A DNA stretch of 64,000 nucleotides from Rhizomys pruinosus (lineage: Eukaryota; Chordata; Mammalia; Rodentia; Spalacidae), in NCBI GenBank assembly GCA_009823505.1, contig VZQC01006256.1, forward strand, positions 954,656 to 1,018,655, in the 5' to 3' direction. Shown in pieces: positions 54,956 to 64,000 of the stretch (position 1 is the stretch's first letter; every line of letters starts with the position of its first letter). The position numbers and the translations under genes were made by a program. The notes beneath the pieces were generated by a model. The model was given only the letters and a program-made list of their open reading frames with translations, was not told the origin of the DNA and did no database searches.

Positions 54956-56399
54956 ATAGACTAAGCAAAGGCAGTAGATGTGGAAGGCACCACAGGTGTG
55001 TGCCCATGCCATAGAAGTTCATCTGTGGTTCCTGGTCTTGGGCTTTTGATTCTGAGCCACATGGCACAGTCCCATTTGCTACCCCAAAGCAACAGCTGCT
55101 TACATCTCTGTTTGTTTTTTCTCCTGAGATCTCTTTGTTTTTCTCTACCTTCCAGTCAAGACAGCATGCACCTTACTTCATGGTTTTGGGGGACTGTGCA
55201 GTCCTGAGAAGAGGCCCTATAAATACAAACCCTTTATTTAAAGATACTTTTAAAAAAATCAAATAAAGACTGCAGCTCAGTTCCAGTATTTTCCAATATC
55301 ACCTTCTGGTGTTGAATTGATATCATAGTTATAAAATATCACCAGTAAAAGAAGCTAGACAAAGGGAAATAAGTTTTTATGCTATCATTGCCAATTCTAG
55401 TGAATCTGTAATCATTTCAAAGTAAAAAGAAGTTAACCCCTCCAACATAGATACTTGAAATCCACAAAAGTAAGCAATAAATATACAACAATGACAATAA
55501 ATATCATGGTCTCTCTAGATAAGAGGGTGGAGAGATCTCATCTCCAAATAGGCATGTTTGCAAAGACATGTTCACAAGATTGCCTGAGACTTCCCATTCC
55601 CAGGGGCTACGGGAAGGGGGCCTCCCTGGGGTCTAGCCCCATCTCCAACCCAGGCCTCTGGGGATCCCATCTTGGGTAACTGTCTTCCTGGAAAGGGAGG
55701 GCCCCGAGCCTCCCCAGGCAAGAGTTCGTCTGGTCTGTAGACACTTGGCTGGGCTGGACAGCACACCCAGCCCTGCGGCCCAGGCTGAACCTGCTGCTGC
55801 TGTCACAGGTACACGGCGCTGGCTCCTGACGGGCTTCTGTCCTCGTACTTTCCTAGTAGGCACATGGCCTCAGTAACCCCACCCTGAGTCAGAGAGATGC
55901 ACTGAGCTCCTAGGAGGTGCCACCGGGGCTTAGGGCCAGCCCTCCCTACCCAGGCTTTGGTTGTCATCTCATCTTATGCATCTCCCTCCCTCCCCACCCC
56001 GCGCTCCTCCCTCTATTCCTCCTCCTCCTCCCCCTCCTCATCCCCAGGGCAGGGTGTCAGCTTCCCTCCCATGCAGACTCTAGCTGTCACTAGTCTGGGC
56101 AAGTTGGAGGCTCCTCCCAGCACCGCTTGTCTGGTCTTTTCGCTCCTTCCTCCTCACCTACGTGGAGGCTGTTGGGTGAGTTCTTTACACTGTGGCTTAG
56201 TGGTTTGGTGTCCCAGGGGTTATAAATTTGAAGTCCATGTTTAGACTTTGGGGGCTGTTCTGAGTCTCCACACAGAATGTATGGACATTCTTCAGGCAGA
56301 AAGATCAATCCTAAGAAAAGCAAGGAGGCCTTGGAGGAAGAGAAAGGGCTGTGTGTACTTTTTGTAACATACATGAAATACTTTGTTTCTGACGTCTGG
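54956..56399. other. unique sequence with a GC-richer patch at 55560-56100
   Basis: No gene supported. The 55560-56100 part is distinctly GC-richer, with CTCC repeats (about 55980-56045) and a few CpGs, but not a CpG island by eye. A minus-strand open frame at 55633-55863 has no recognised domain. Confidence 0.4.
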
Positions 56400-56550
56400 C
56401 TATACATATCCAGACCTCAGTTTCTTCCCATGTAAAACTAATGCAATGATTGCATTCTATTACAGCCGTTCAACTCTTTGAAGAATAAATGAGAAAGACA
56501 TACAAAGTTCTTGGCATGAGCTGGTAAGAGCCCAGCAAAGATCAGATGTT
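56400..56550 (+). repeat. MIR fragment
   Basis: Sense MIR: CCTCAGTTTCTTCCCATGTA, AAACTAATGCAATGATTGCA, AAGAATAAATGAGAAAGAC, CAAAGTTCTTGGCATGAGC. Confidence 0.7.
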
Positions 56551-57864
56551 ATTGTCATTACCTGCCCTGAGTACAGATAAACTCACTTTTTGATTATACC
56601 AGTCATGTGACATGGGGGGTGTCAGAAAGAGGACTAGGATAGGGAAGATGTTGGCTATACTGACACCCCTGTCTCTGTTCTGTCTTCTGAGTTATAGGAG
56701 GAAGTACTGGGCTTGCATGCAATTGGCTTCACTGGAGGAAAATTCTAGAAGAACTTGACTTTAAAGGGAAGAGTGTGCCTATGTAGTACGAGATGCTGCT
56801 CCATCCTTTACCGTGGCTGTCTGTCACAACCCACGACGCATGCCACCTGTCCTGGGAGCGCCATCCCTGACCGTGTAGGTGTTCGTTGGTTTTTCAGCTT
56901 TCTGAACACCTTCATCATGTTGCAGTGTCAACTGCCATGCGATAACCTTGCTTGTTCCCCGTTGCTGTCTTTTAAAGAGTGAAGGCCTGTGTCTACTGTG
57001 TCATATTCTTTCTGTGCTCATTTTAGAGATGGGAATAAAATATGTGTCTGCTGAGTAGGATACCCTCTCTCCATTCCTTCTTCCGCAAGAATTTTCTGCT
57101 TATCTGTGGGATATGAAGAGGAGTTACCCATGTCCTCAAATCTAGAGATACACATCCCCTAGAAAGCCAGACAGTTGTGCTTGGGTTGGTTGTTAGAATT
57201 TCCAGTCTTCTGAGGACTGAGTGAAAAGAGGAGTCCAAATCATCTGACACAGGAATGGACTGAGGAGCAGGAGTACGGGAGCTGGGGAACTGGCTGTGTC
57301 CCAGGAGGACTCTTTGGGGGATAGAAAAGAGGGAGTTTAGCTTTCTAGGAGCTGCTGCCCACATGAGAGCACCTGAGCTAGTCTGTCTAGTGTACAGGTA
57401 CAGGTTCCCTGGGATTGATATCTTATTTCTCTAAGAGCATCAGAGAGCTTCTAGGCTGGACCTTATCAGCTCCCAGCCCTTCAAGAGGTGGGGAAAGGCA
57501 CTCAGTTGAAGGATGGAAAGCCAAAGCTCTAGATGATCCCAAAGTAGCTGAGAGTGAGCTCAGACTGAGTCAGGACTATGTGTTCTAGACCCCCATGGAC
57601 ACTCGCGGGAAAGTTGGTTGTTAACCAGGAAGGAATCCAGAGATGGCTAGGAAAGGCATGGGCAGTTCCACATTCTGCCCTAATTATTTCCTAACTGAAG
57701 TCTGTAACCAAGAGTCTGTGTCCAGATTCATGACTCTTCCCTCAACCCTGTCACCGAATTCTAGCTGATCTCAGAAAATGGCTCTTTTGTCTACTCTGAA
57801 ACCGGAAGTCAGCCTGCACTTCTCTTTCTCACTGTCTTAAATCAAGTCCATCACTGATGTTCAT
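56551..57864. other. unique sequence, no gene seen
   Basis: The minus-strand open frame 57023-57364 (113 aa) has no recognised domain. No repeat named. Confidence 0.45.
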
Positions 57865-57877
57865 CATTTTTGCTTTT

Positions 57878-58116
57878 TTTTTAATTTTATTTATTTCTGT
57901 ATGTGTATGAATGTACTGTCTGCATGCAAGTTTGTGCACCCGTGTCGTGCAATGCCGTGGAGGTCAGAAGAGGGTGTCGGACTCCCCTGGAACTGGAGTT
58001 CTCCTGGAATTGGAGTTTCAGATGGTTCTTGGCTGCCATGTGGGTGCTGGGGATCGAACCCGGGTCCTCTGTAAGAGCGGTCGGCGTTCTTAACCGCTAG
58101 GCCATCTCTCCAGCCC
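57878..58116 (-). repeat. young B2 SINE with 17-bp internal duplication
   Basis: A minus-strand full-length B2 with the 13-bp target-site duplication CATTTTTGCTTTT (57865-57877 and 58117-58129). It shares the TTTC/TTTCTG variants and the GCATGCAAGTTTGTG motif with the copies at 20653 and, apart from the tail junction, 33873. Confidence 0.96.
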
Positions 58117-58129
58117 CATTTTTGCTTTT

Positions 58130-58694
58130 AAAGCATCGCTTGAATCTATCCTCTTCTCTCAGTCCCCATGGTCACCACTCGGGGCTCTCACAGTCTTTCC
58201 CTCTAAATTATTTCGCAGCTCCACCAGTTTCTCTAATTTCATTTTTCTTCATTCTCCAGCCATTAGTTAGCCTGAAAGATAGAGTAAGCTTGAAAAAAAA
58301 TTATATACGTCTTGTCAAGACATGTTACTTCTATGGCTAAAAATCTTTTAATACTTATTGAATAATGGTCCTAAAATATGTGACTCTGTACCACATAAAC
58401 ACTCCTTTGGAATGCTATACAGATATGTAGTTTGATGACATGCGTGTTGCAAAGTTTGGAGTCAGATTTAATCACTATCCCTATCAGAGTTGTGTAACTG
58501 TTTATCTGTGGAGTGTGGAGATGAACAACCCATGCCAACATAAAAAAAGTGGTTAATGGATAGGCTGAAGTTATATGGCAGATATAACTTTAGTTATAGA
58601 ATCTATGTAGTGAACATACAGGAATTTGTTTTGTAACCATCTTAGCTTTTTCTTGTTTGGAAAATTTCATATCAGACTCAGGAAAAGTTCGTCT
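58130..58694. other. unique sequence, no gene seen
   Basis: Nothing recognised. Confidence 0.45.
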
Positions 58695-58850
58695 AAACTT
58701 TTACATCAAGGTTAAATCCAAAGTCATCACCTTGGTCTACCAGCCCTGCCTGACTTCCCTAACCTCTGTGATGGACTTGTCATAAGCCAGTTTCTATAAC
58801 TTCTGTGCTCTAGTTATCAAGCCAATTGTTTCATCTTTGATGTGATTTAC
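58695..58850 (+). repeat. possible L2 fragment
   Basis: AGGTTAAATCCAAAGTCATC, ACCTTGGTCTACCAGCCCTG and TGTGCTCTAGTTATCAAGCC follow the L2 3' pattern loosely. Confidence 0.5.
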
Positions 58851-58971
58851 TTCTGGTTTTGGAACATTCATAGGTCTAGTCCCAATTTAATATACTCAAT
58901 TGTGCATTAATAGGTTGAACAATATGAAATGCTTTTTCTGTTGGTGAGGTAGTTAAATAGTGCCATTTTCT

Positions 58972-59116
58972 TCTGGGCATGGTGGCACACAACTTTAATC
59001 CCAGCACTTGGGACACAGAAGCAGGTGGATCTCTGTGAGGTCAAGGCCAGCCTGGTCTATACAGCAAGCTCCAGGCCAGCTGGGACTAAAGGGAGACCCT
59101 GTCACAAAAGACCAAA
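58972..59116 (+). repeat. B1 SINE with 17-bp target-site duplication
   Basis: A complete plus-strand B1. The target-site duplication AAATAGTGCCATTTTCT lies at 58955-58971 and 59117-59133. It has the CAGCTGGGACTAAAGGGAG variant also seen at 22982. Confidence 0.95.
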
Positions 59117-59133
59117 AAATAGTGCCATTTTCT

Positions 59134-59542
59134 GTGGTCCCAACAAATAATTTCTTGTGATCATTCATGCCAATGCTCTAAGCTCTAGGAGACACTGTAG
59201 CTAGTATAGTACCATTGGCTTTCTCCTGACAATAAAATAAGTGGATTGACAGACTTTCATCTCCTCGTATTTTAAGTCATCTAACCCCTTGGGTGTACAT
59301 ACCTACACCAGTGCTAACATTGCATGAGCATGCAGAGTTCCACAGCTTTGTATGATTTAAGCTATCTCCTTGTTATAAAAGTGAATTGAATAATTCTGTG
59401 ATAAAAACATAGCTGTTTTCCCAAGGCATTGTCCTCCCCAGTTCTCTAAGAAATTCATCTACACTTTGATTTTAGTCTTCATGAACCTGGCTAGAGAAGA
59501 GCCTTGATGGTCAACAGGGTTCAGACACTCTGTAGAACATAG

Positions 59543-59545
<3 letters not shown>
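59134..59545. other. unique sequence, no gene seen
   Basis: Nothing recognised. Confidence 0.45.

Positions 59546-59587
<42 letters not shown>
59546..59587. repeat. (GA)n microsatellite
   Basis: A perfect GA run of 21 units. Confidence 0.97.
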
Positions 59588-59588
<1 letters not shown>

Positions 59589-60064
59589 ACTTGAATCCAA
59601 GATGGGGTGCTTTTGATGGAGAAAGCATTGCCTCTCTGATTCCTGGTTTTCCTATGGATGAACATGTATAATTGTGTCCCTTTCTTGGATTGTGGAAAAT
59701 ACATGAAATAATGCAGGCCAAGGCCCAGGTTAGTTGACTCTTTGTGGTAAGTTTTGTGTGCCAAATGGCTTGATGCTACGTCAAGAAGGGAAAACAATGG
59801 ATATCTTTGTAGACGAGAGACTCAGAGATGGATCAACTCTATGTGGTTCATTTGGTAGAATCTGAGCTCTCTGTTGATAGGTTACCCATCCACTCATACC
59901 CCAAGAGCAAGTATAAGATTCATCCTACACAGAGGTCCTGGGAAGTGCTGGGCCAAAGTATGAAGAAGCAAACAGAAACAGATGCTTACATCTTTTGGAG
60001 TGTAACTGGTTACCATTTTCTTCAGAGAACACACTTTTTTGATATATGATTAGATATCCAATCT
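59588..60064. other. unique sequence, no gene seen
   Basis: The plus-strand open frame 59828-60049 (73 aa) has no recognised domain. Confidence 0.45.
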
Positions 60065-60078
60065 AAAGTTGGAGTCTT

Positions 60079-60234
60079 AGCCAGGCGTGGTGGTGCACAC
60101 CTTTAATCCTAGCACTTGGGAGGCAGAGGTAGGTGGATCTTTGTGAGTTCAAGGCCAGCCTGGTTTACAGAGTAAGTTCCCGGACAGCTGGGGCTACAGG
60201 GAGACCCTGTCTCAAAAAGACCAAAAAAAAAAAA
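60079..60234 (+). repeat. B1 SINE with target-site duplication
   Basis: A full-length plus-strand B1 ending AAAAAGACC plus an A-run. The target-site duplication AAAGTTGGAGTCTT at 60065-60078 matches AAAGTTGTAGTCTT at 60235-60248, with one mismatch. It is the cleanest view of this genome's B1 consensus in the window. Confidence 0.95.
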
Positions 60235-60248
60235 AAAGTTGTAGTCTT

Positions 60249-60496
60249 TTGTTCTAAACACAAGCAACCTCATCAATTGATTAGAGAAAGAAATTCAAAC
60301 AAAGCAAATAATATTTTGCAGGCTTCTCACTTTTTCCATGAAAGATAATAACGTTGGAACACAGGAGAAGCGGTCACTCTCAAATTTGAGTGTGCATACG
60401 AAGTACTGCGGAGGGCTCATTAAGTGTCTACCATACCCAGGGACCACCCTGAAAAGATTCTGAAGGTCTTAAGTGTGGCCTTTGACTTCTCACTAG
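60249..60496. other. short unique sequence
   Basis: Nothing recognised between the B1 and the LTR. Confidence 0.4.
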
Positions 60497-60839
60497 TGGT
60501 GGTCTGAATGAGAATGAGCCCGATAGGCTTCAAGTATATGGGCATTTTTATCCCCAGTAGGTGGCGCTGTTTTAGGAGGTGAGGCCTTACTGGAGGAAGA
60601 ATGTCACTGAGGCCAAGATTTGAGAGTTTTTTAAGCCTTGGCCAATTTCCAGTTCCTCTCTGCTTCCTGTGCCTGCTTGAAGATATGTGAGCACTGGGCT
60701 TTCTGCTCCAGCACTTCCCCTGCCCAGCTCACCCACCATTCTGGACTCTCCCCTGGAACTGTAAGCCGAATAAACACTTCCTTCTATAAGTTGTCATGTC
60801 ATCATGTCTTATCACAGCAACGGAAAAGTAATTATCAAC
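60497..60839 (+). repeat. rodent MaLR LTR
   Basis: A plus-strand LTR: TGGTGGTCTGAATGAGAATG start, TTTTAGGAGGTGAGGCCTTA, TGGAACTGTAAGCCGAATAA (poly-signal region), and TTATCACAGCAACGGAAAAG at the end. Confidence 0.8.
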
Positions 60840-60913
60840 CTACCTTGATGAATCCGATGAAAACATACCAGAGATCATAGGTGAGGAGTTGTTGGCTTAG
60901 TGGTTGCAGTAAT

Positions 60914-61338
60914 CACAGTAATGACCCCTGAAAGATGTCCACAGTCTAATCCTTGAACCTATAAAAATGTCAGACAAGGGGAATTAAGGTTGTAGATGCA
61001 AAGACGGCTTGCTAATTGGTTGGCTTTCAGATGAGAGGATTATTATGAGTTATCTAGGTGAGCCCAGTGTGATTGATCATCAGGGCAATGCAGAGAAGAT
61101 TTCTTGTGACCAGAAAGAGGTGATGATAGAAGGGCTGATGGGGGTGGGGAGGATGCAGTGTTCCTGGCTGTGGAGCTGGAGGAAGAAGCCCCTGAGCAAA
61201 GACATGTGGAAGACTAGAAGCTGGAAAAGAGAAGAGAATGGATTCTCATTTTATTATTTTATTACTAGAGAGCTTCCAGAAGGGAACACAGTCCTGCTCA
61301 TACTTCAATTTCAGCCCAGCGAGGTCTGTATTGGAATC
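60914..61338 (+). repeat. MLT1 MaLR LTR, 3' end missing
   Basis: Plus-strand MLT1 pattern: AGTAATGACCCCTGAAAGAT, GTTATCTAGGTGAGCCCAGT, AGAAGCTGGAAAAGAGAAGA, and AATTTCAGCCCAGCGAGGTC. The poly-signal end is absent after 61338. It lies about 75 bp after the previous LTR in the same orientation. Confidence 0.8.
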
Positions 61339-61433
61339 TAATCAAAGGACTATATTATTCACTTTGTGTTATTCTGAACTTACTCTAAGTGTAAAGGAAC
61401 ACTAAATTGAGGATCCTCTGTTCTGGTTGTTTC

Positions 61434-61443
61434 TTTCCTCCTT

Positions 61444-61491
<48 letters not shown>

Positions 61492-61520
61492 CTCCTCTTC
61501 CTTCTCCTCCTCTTCCTCTC
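61434..61520. repeat. TCC/CTT pyrimidine low-complexity tract
   Basis: CTCCTCTTCCTCCTC-type repeats run into the 'n' at 61521. Confidence 0.95.
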
Positions 61521-61521
61521 N
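61521..61521. other. assembly gap placeholder (n)
   Basis: A single undetermined base lies at the right edge of the pyrimidine tract. The true tract is probably longer. Confidence 0.85.
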
Positions 61522-61660
61522 TGTAAGGTCCCACTTGGTCAATTGTTTGACCTTATTTTCCCTGTGCCAAGTTGCTGTGCTAATTTAGAAAGTCTTTCCT
61601 ACACCTATAGAGTCTTGTAACGTTGCTCCAACACTTTTCCTGTTAAACCAAAGCAATGGT

Positions 61661-61811
61661 TTTTTTTTGAGAGCAAGGTCTCTCTATACCCACAGCCTGG
61701 GCCATGGAACTCACTATGTTAGATCAGGCTGCTTCAGCCTACTGAGATCTGCCTACCTCAGCCCTCCCAGACCAGGATTAAAGTAGTTGTTGTGTACTAC
61801 CACACCAACTT
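61661..61811 (-). repeat. old B1-type SINE
   Basis: A diverged minus-strand B1: GAACTCACTATGTTAGATCA, TACTGAGATCTGCCTACCTC. No clear target-site duplication. Confidence 0.75.
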
Positions 61812-61999
61812 ACAATGCTTTTTATGAACTATGATAACTTGCCAAATTACTTACTTTTATTAATCAGATTTGTTTTCTATAAATAGAGATATAAATATCT
61901 ATCTTATAGGATTATTATGAGGATTACAAATTATGATGTACAAAACCCCTGCTTTCAACAGATAGATAGTATTCTGGTTTTTTTTACATTATTTTAATC

Positions 62000-62218
62000 A
62001 TTAATTTTTATTTATGTGTGTTTGATTATTTTTTGTGCCTAAGTGTATGTGTAAGTGTACCTGTGTCATGCAATGTCCTGAGAGTACTAAGAAGGTCATT
62101 GATCCTAATGGAACTTGGAGTATGCAACTGTTTTAGTCGCATGTGGGTCTGGGATCTGAACCTGGGTCCTATGTAAGAGAGCCAGTGCACTTAACTGCAG
62201 AGCTATCTATTCATCCCT
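62000..62218 (-). repeat. old B2-type SINE
   Basis: A diverged minus-strand B2 with a degenerate tRNA-like head (GGGATGAATAGATAGCTCTG on the minus strand). No 17-bp duplication. Confidence 0.8.
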
Positions 62219-62504
62219 ATTTTCTTATGTTAATAACTACCTACTTACTGACATCTTATGCAGTCTATCTCTGTTTTCAGTGATAAAGCCTCAGTTTTTC
62301 AAGATGATCCAAACAGTTGTTTCAGGCGATTAAATTATTATGAAGAAAATTAGCTTGTTTATCTACTGCAGCCTTAGTTTTCTACTGTATAAAACTAGGG
62401 TTGGCCATAAACTACTTATTGCGCAGATATTTAGGACATCAGCATTCCCTTATAGCATGTTTCACAAAGACACAGAGTGAGGCTGGTTACAAATACATGT
62501 TGTT
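62219..62504. other. unique sequence
   Basis: Nothing recognised. Confidence 0.4.
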
Positions 62505-63315
62505 TACTAATTGGTGGTGGTGGTTGTTGATATGGGTTGGTGTGGTAGTCGGTGGATAGTGGTGGTTCGGTTGTTGATGGTGAGAATGGTGGCGGTGGTT
62601 GATCAATGGTACCTCTGTGGTGGTAAGTGGTGTTGTTGATAATTTGGTGGTGGTGGTGGTGGTGGTGGATGGTGATGGCATTGTGATAATGGTAGGTGGT
62701 GGTGGTGGTGGGGAGGTAGTGGTTCATGTGATATATGTGTGGTGGTGGTGGTATGTGTAGTGAGGTGGTGGTGGTCGTGGTACGAGGTGGTGGTCGATAA
62801 ATGGGGTGGTGGTGGTAGTGGTCATTGTGATAATGGTGGTAGTGGTGGTACTTGTGGTTGTGATAATGGTGGTGGGTGGTAAGTGTAAGAGTGATGTGTT
62901 GTGGTAGTGTTGTGGTAGTGATGGTGGTGGGTCAGTGGTTGTGGATAATGAATGGTAGTGGTGATAATGGTGGTGGTGGTGGGGTAGGTGATTGTTATAT
63001 AGTTGTGAATAGTGGTAGCAGTGGTTAGTGATAGTCGTTGTGAGTATGTGGTGGTATATGGTGGTTGTGATAATGGTGGTGGTCGTGGTGGTAGTTGTGA
63101 TGGTGGTAGGTGGTGGTGGTAGGGTGAAATGGTGGTGTAGTGTGTGTGTTGTGATGTGGAGGTGGCAGGTAGTTGATGGTAGTGGATTATTCATGATGGT
63201 TGCAGATGGTGGTGTGATTATGGTGTGGTGGTGATGGTGGTTGTGATAGTGGTGGTTTCGGTGGTGGTTGTGGTAATGGTGGTAGTAGTGGTTGTGATAG
63301 TGATGGAGTGATGGA
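62505..63315. repeat. ~800-bp degenerate (GGT)n block
   Basis: The plus strand is built of GGT/TGG triplets interrupted by recurring GTGATAATGGTGG, GTGGTAGTGG and GGTTGTGATAG phrases. It has the look of a trinucleotide repeat decayed into longer-period units. His/Thr-rich frames on the minus strand are compositional artefacts. Confidence 0.95.
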
Positions 63316-64000
63316 GAAATAACATGGGGATAAGTAGAAAATTAAGGAAAAGAAGAAGACTCATTGGTGAAGATGAGTATACAATTGATTCCCAGTTGCA
63401 ACCCATGCATGTCACTGCCCAGAAGCAAGTAAATCTTGGAAATCCCCATGAATCAGACTGCCCTGCCCCACGTTCTGACCAATGCTGAATTGCCTATGGA
63501 AAGCAGAGGACATGAAAACTGATTACCATGGAGAGAAAAGTCTCAGTAAGGTGAGCAAATCATTTACATTCCACCCATAGAAGACCCAACCCTCTGCGAG
63601 ATGATCATCAAGATCTACTCCCCTCCATGAAACACAAAGATACCACAGTCCTGGGCCCTACAGTAGACATAACTGAATTAGATGATGTCTACAGAGCACT
63701 TAGGTCTATAGACAGTGGACAGCTCTCTATATACAACAGGTGGTAATTTTTTAATATAATGCTTTTATTGATGTTTTGTATATTTCCAGACATCATTTTT
63801 TCAGTTCAATTTAGACATATTCGCCTTCCCCTTCCCCCACCCCACCCCAGATCATGCATTCTGCCATAAAGTCCTGCATCTTTCTCTCAGACTTTTTTAT
63901 GTTTAGGAATTCACATTTTCCTCCTTTAATTTTATATTACTCTAAAATATGAATACATAACCTTACACCTATATACAGTAATCACAGAGTCTGAAAATAA
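63316..64000. other. unique sequence; possible antisense L1 3' end near 63745-63860
   Basis: No gene recognised. ATGCTTTTATTGATGTTTTG followed by CCCTTCCCCCACCCCACCCC recalls an antisense rodent L1 3' UTR, but the match is weak. Confidence 0.35.

Noticed and set aside
62431..63415. His/Thr-rich open frames
   Set aside because: Compositional result of the GGT repeat block.

Overview
This window looks like nuclear genomic DNA from a muroid rodent. It contains many B2 (tRNA-derived) and B1 (7SL-derived) SINEs, B4-type composite SINEs, ID-like elements, ERVL-MaLR LTRs, and long dinucleotide microsatellites. The B1 and B2 copies differ from the common mouse, rat and hamster consensus as I know it, so I place it only as a muroid outside Mus/Rattus. 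The species cannot be fixed from the sequence. Three single 'n' characters (2350, 20766, 61521) appear to be assembly-gap placeholders, and each lies in a repeat.

I find no protein-coding gene, exon with convincing splice context, tRNA, rRNA, snRNA, CpG island or recent full-length retrotransposon that I can support. The longest open frames are explained by repeats: GA-rich tracts, GT repeats read through a B4, a 33-bp minisatellite, GGT repeats, and the antisense strand of B2. The window is best described as intergenic or intronic sequence.

Layout. 0-5.7 kb: several B2/B1 copies, a B1 interrupted by a gapped B2 block, an old MLT1-like LTR, and a minus-strand TATA/CRE/AATAAA cluster that may be an LTR. 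7-15 kb: MaLR LTRs, an old L1M 3' fragment, MIR remnants, a long GA repeat, and a B2 nested in a B1. 15-19 kb: mostly unique sequence, then a ~410-bp purine tract. 19-31 kb: a B2 carrying an exact 80-bp duplication across a gap, several B1s, an MaLR LTR, and B4/ID elements. 31-43 kb: MLT1-like and MaLR LTRs (one split by a B2), a 33-bp minisatellite, and four further B2 copies. 43-48 kb: the longest stretch poor in repeats, with sequences that look like conserved non-coding elements. 48-61.5 kb: young B2/B1 insertions, L2, MIR and L1M remnants, a GC-richer patch near 55.6-56.1 kb, and two adjacent MaLR LTRs. 62.5-63.3 kb: an ~800-bp degenerate GGT-repeat block.

The most informative pattern is the B2 population. 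Ten copies, one truncated at a gap, share a 17-bp internal tandem duplication, and they fall into at least two linked-variant groups. Most still have 12-17 bp target-site duplications, so this subfamily was recently active. Several candidate regulatory elements are listed, but they rest on sequence appearance and need cross-species alignment.
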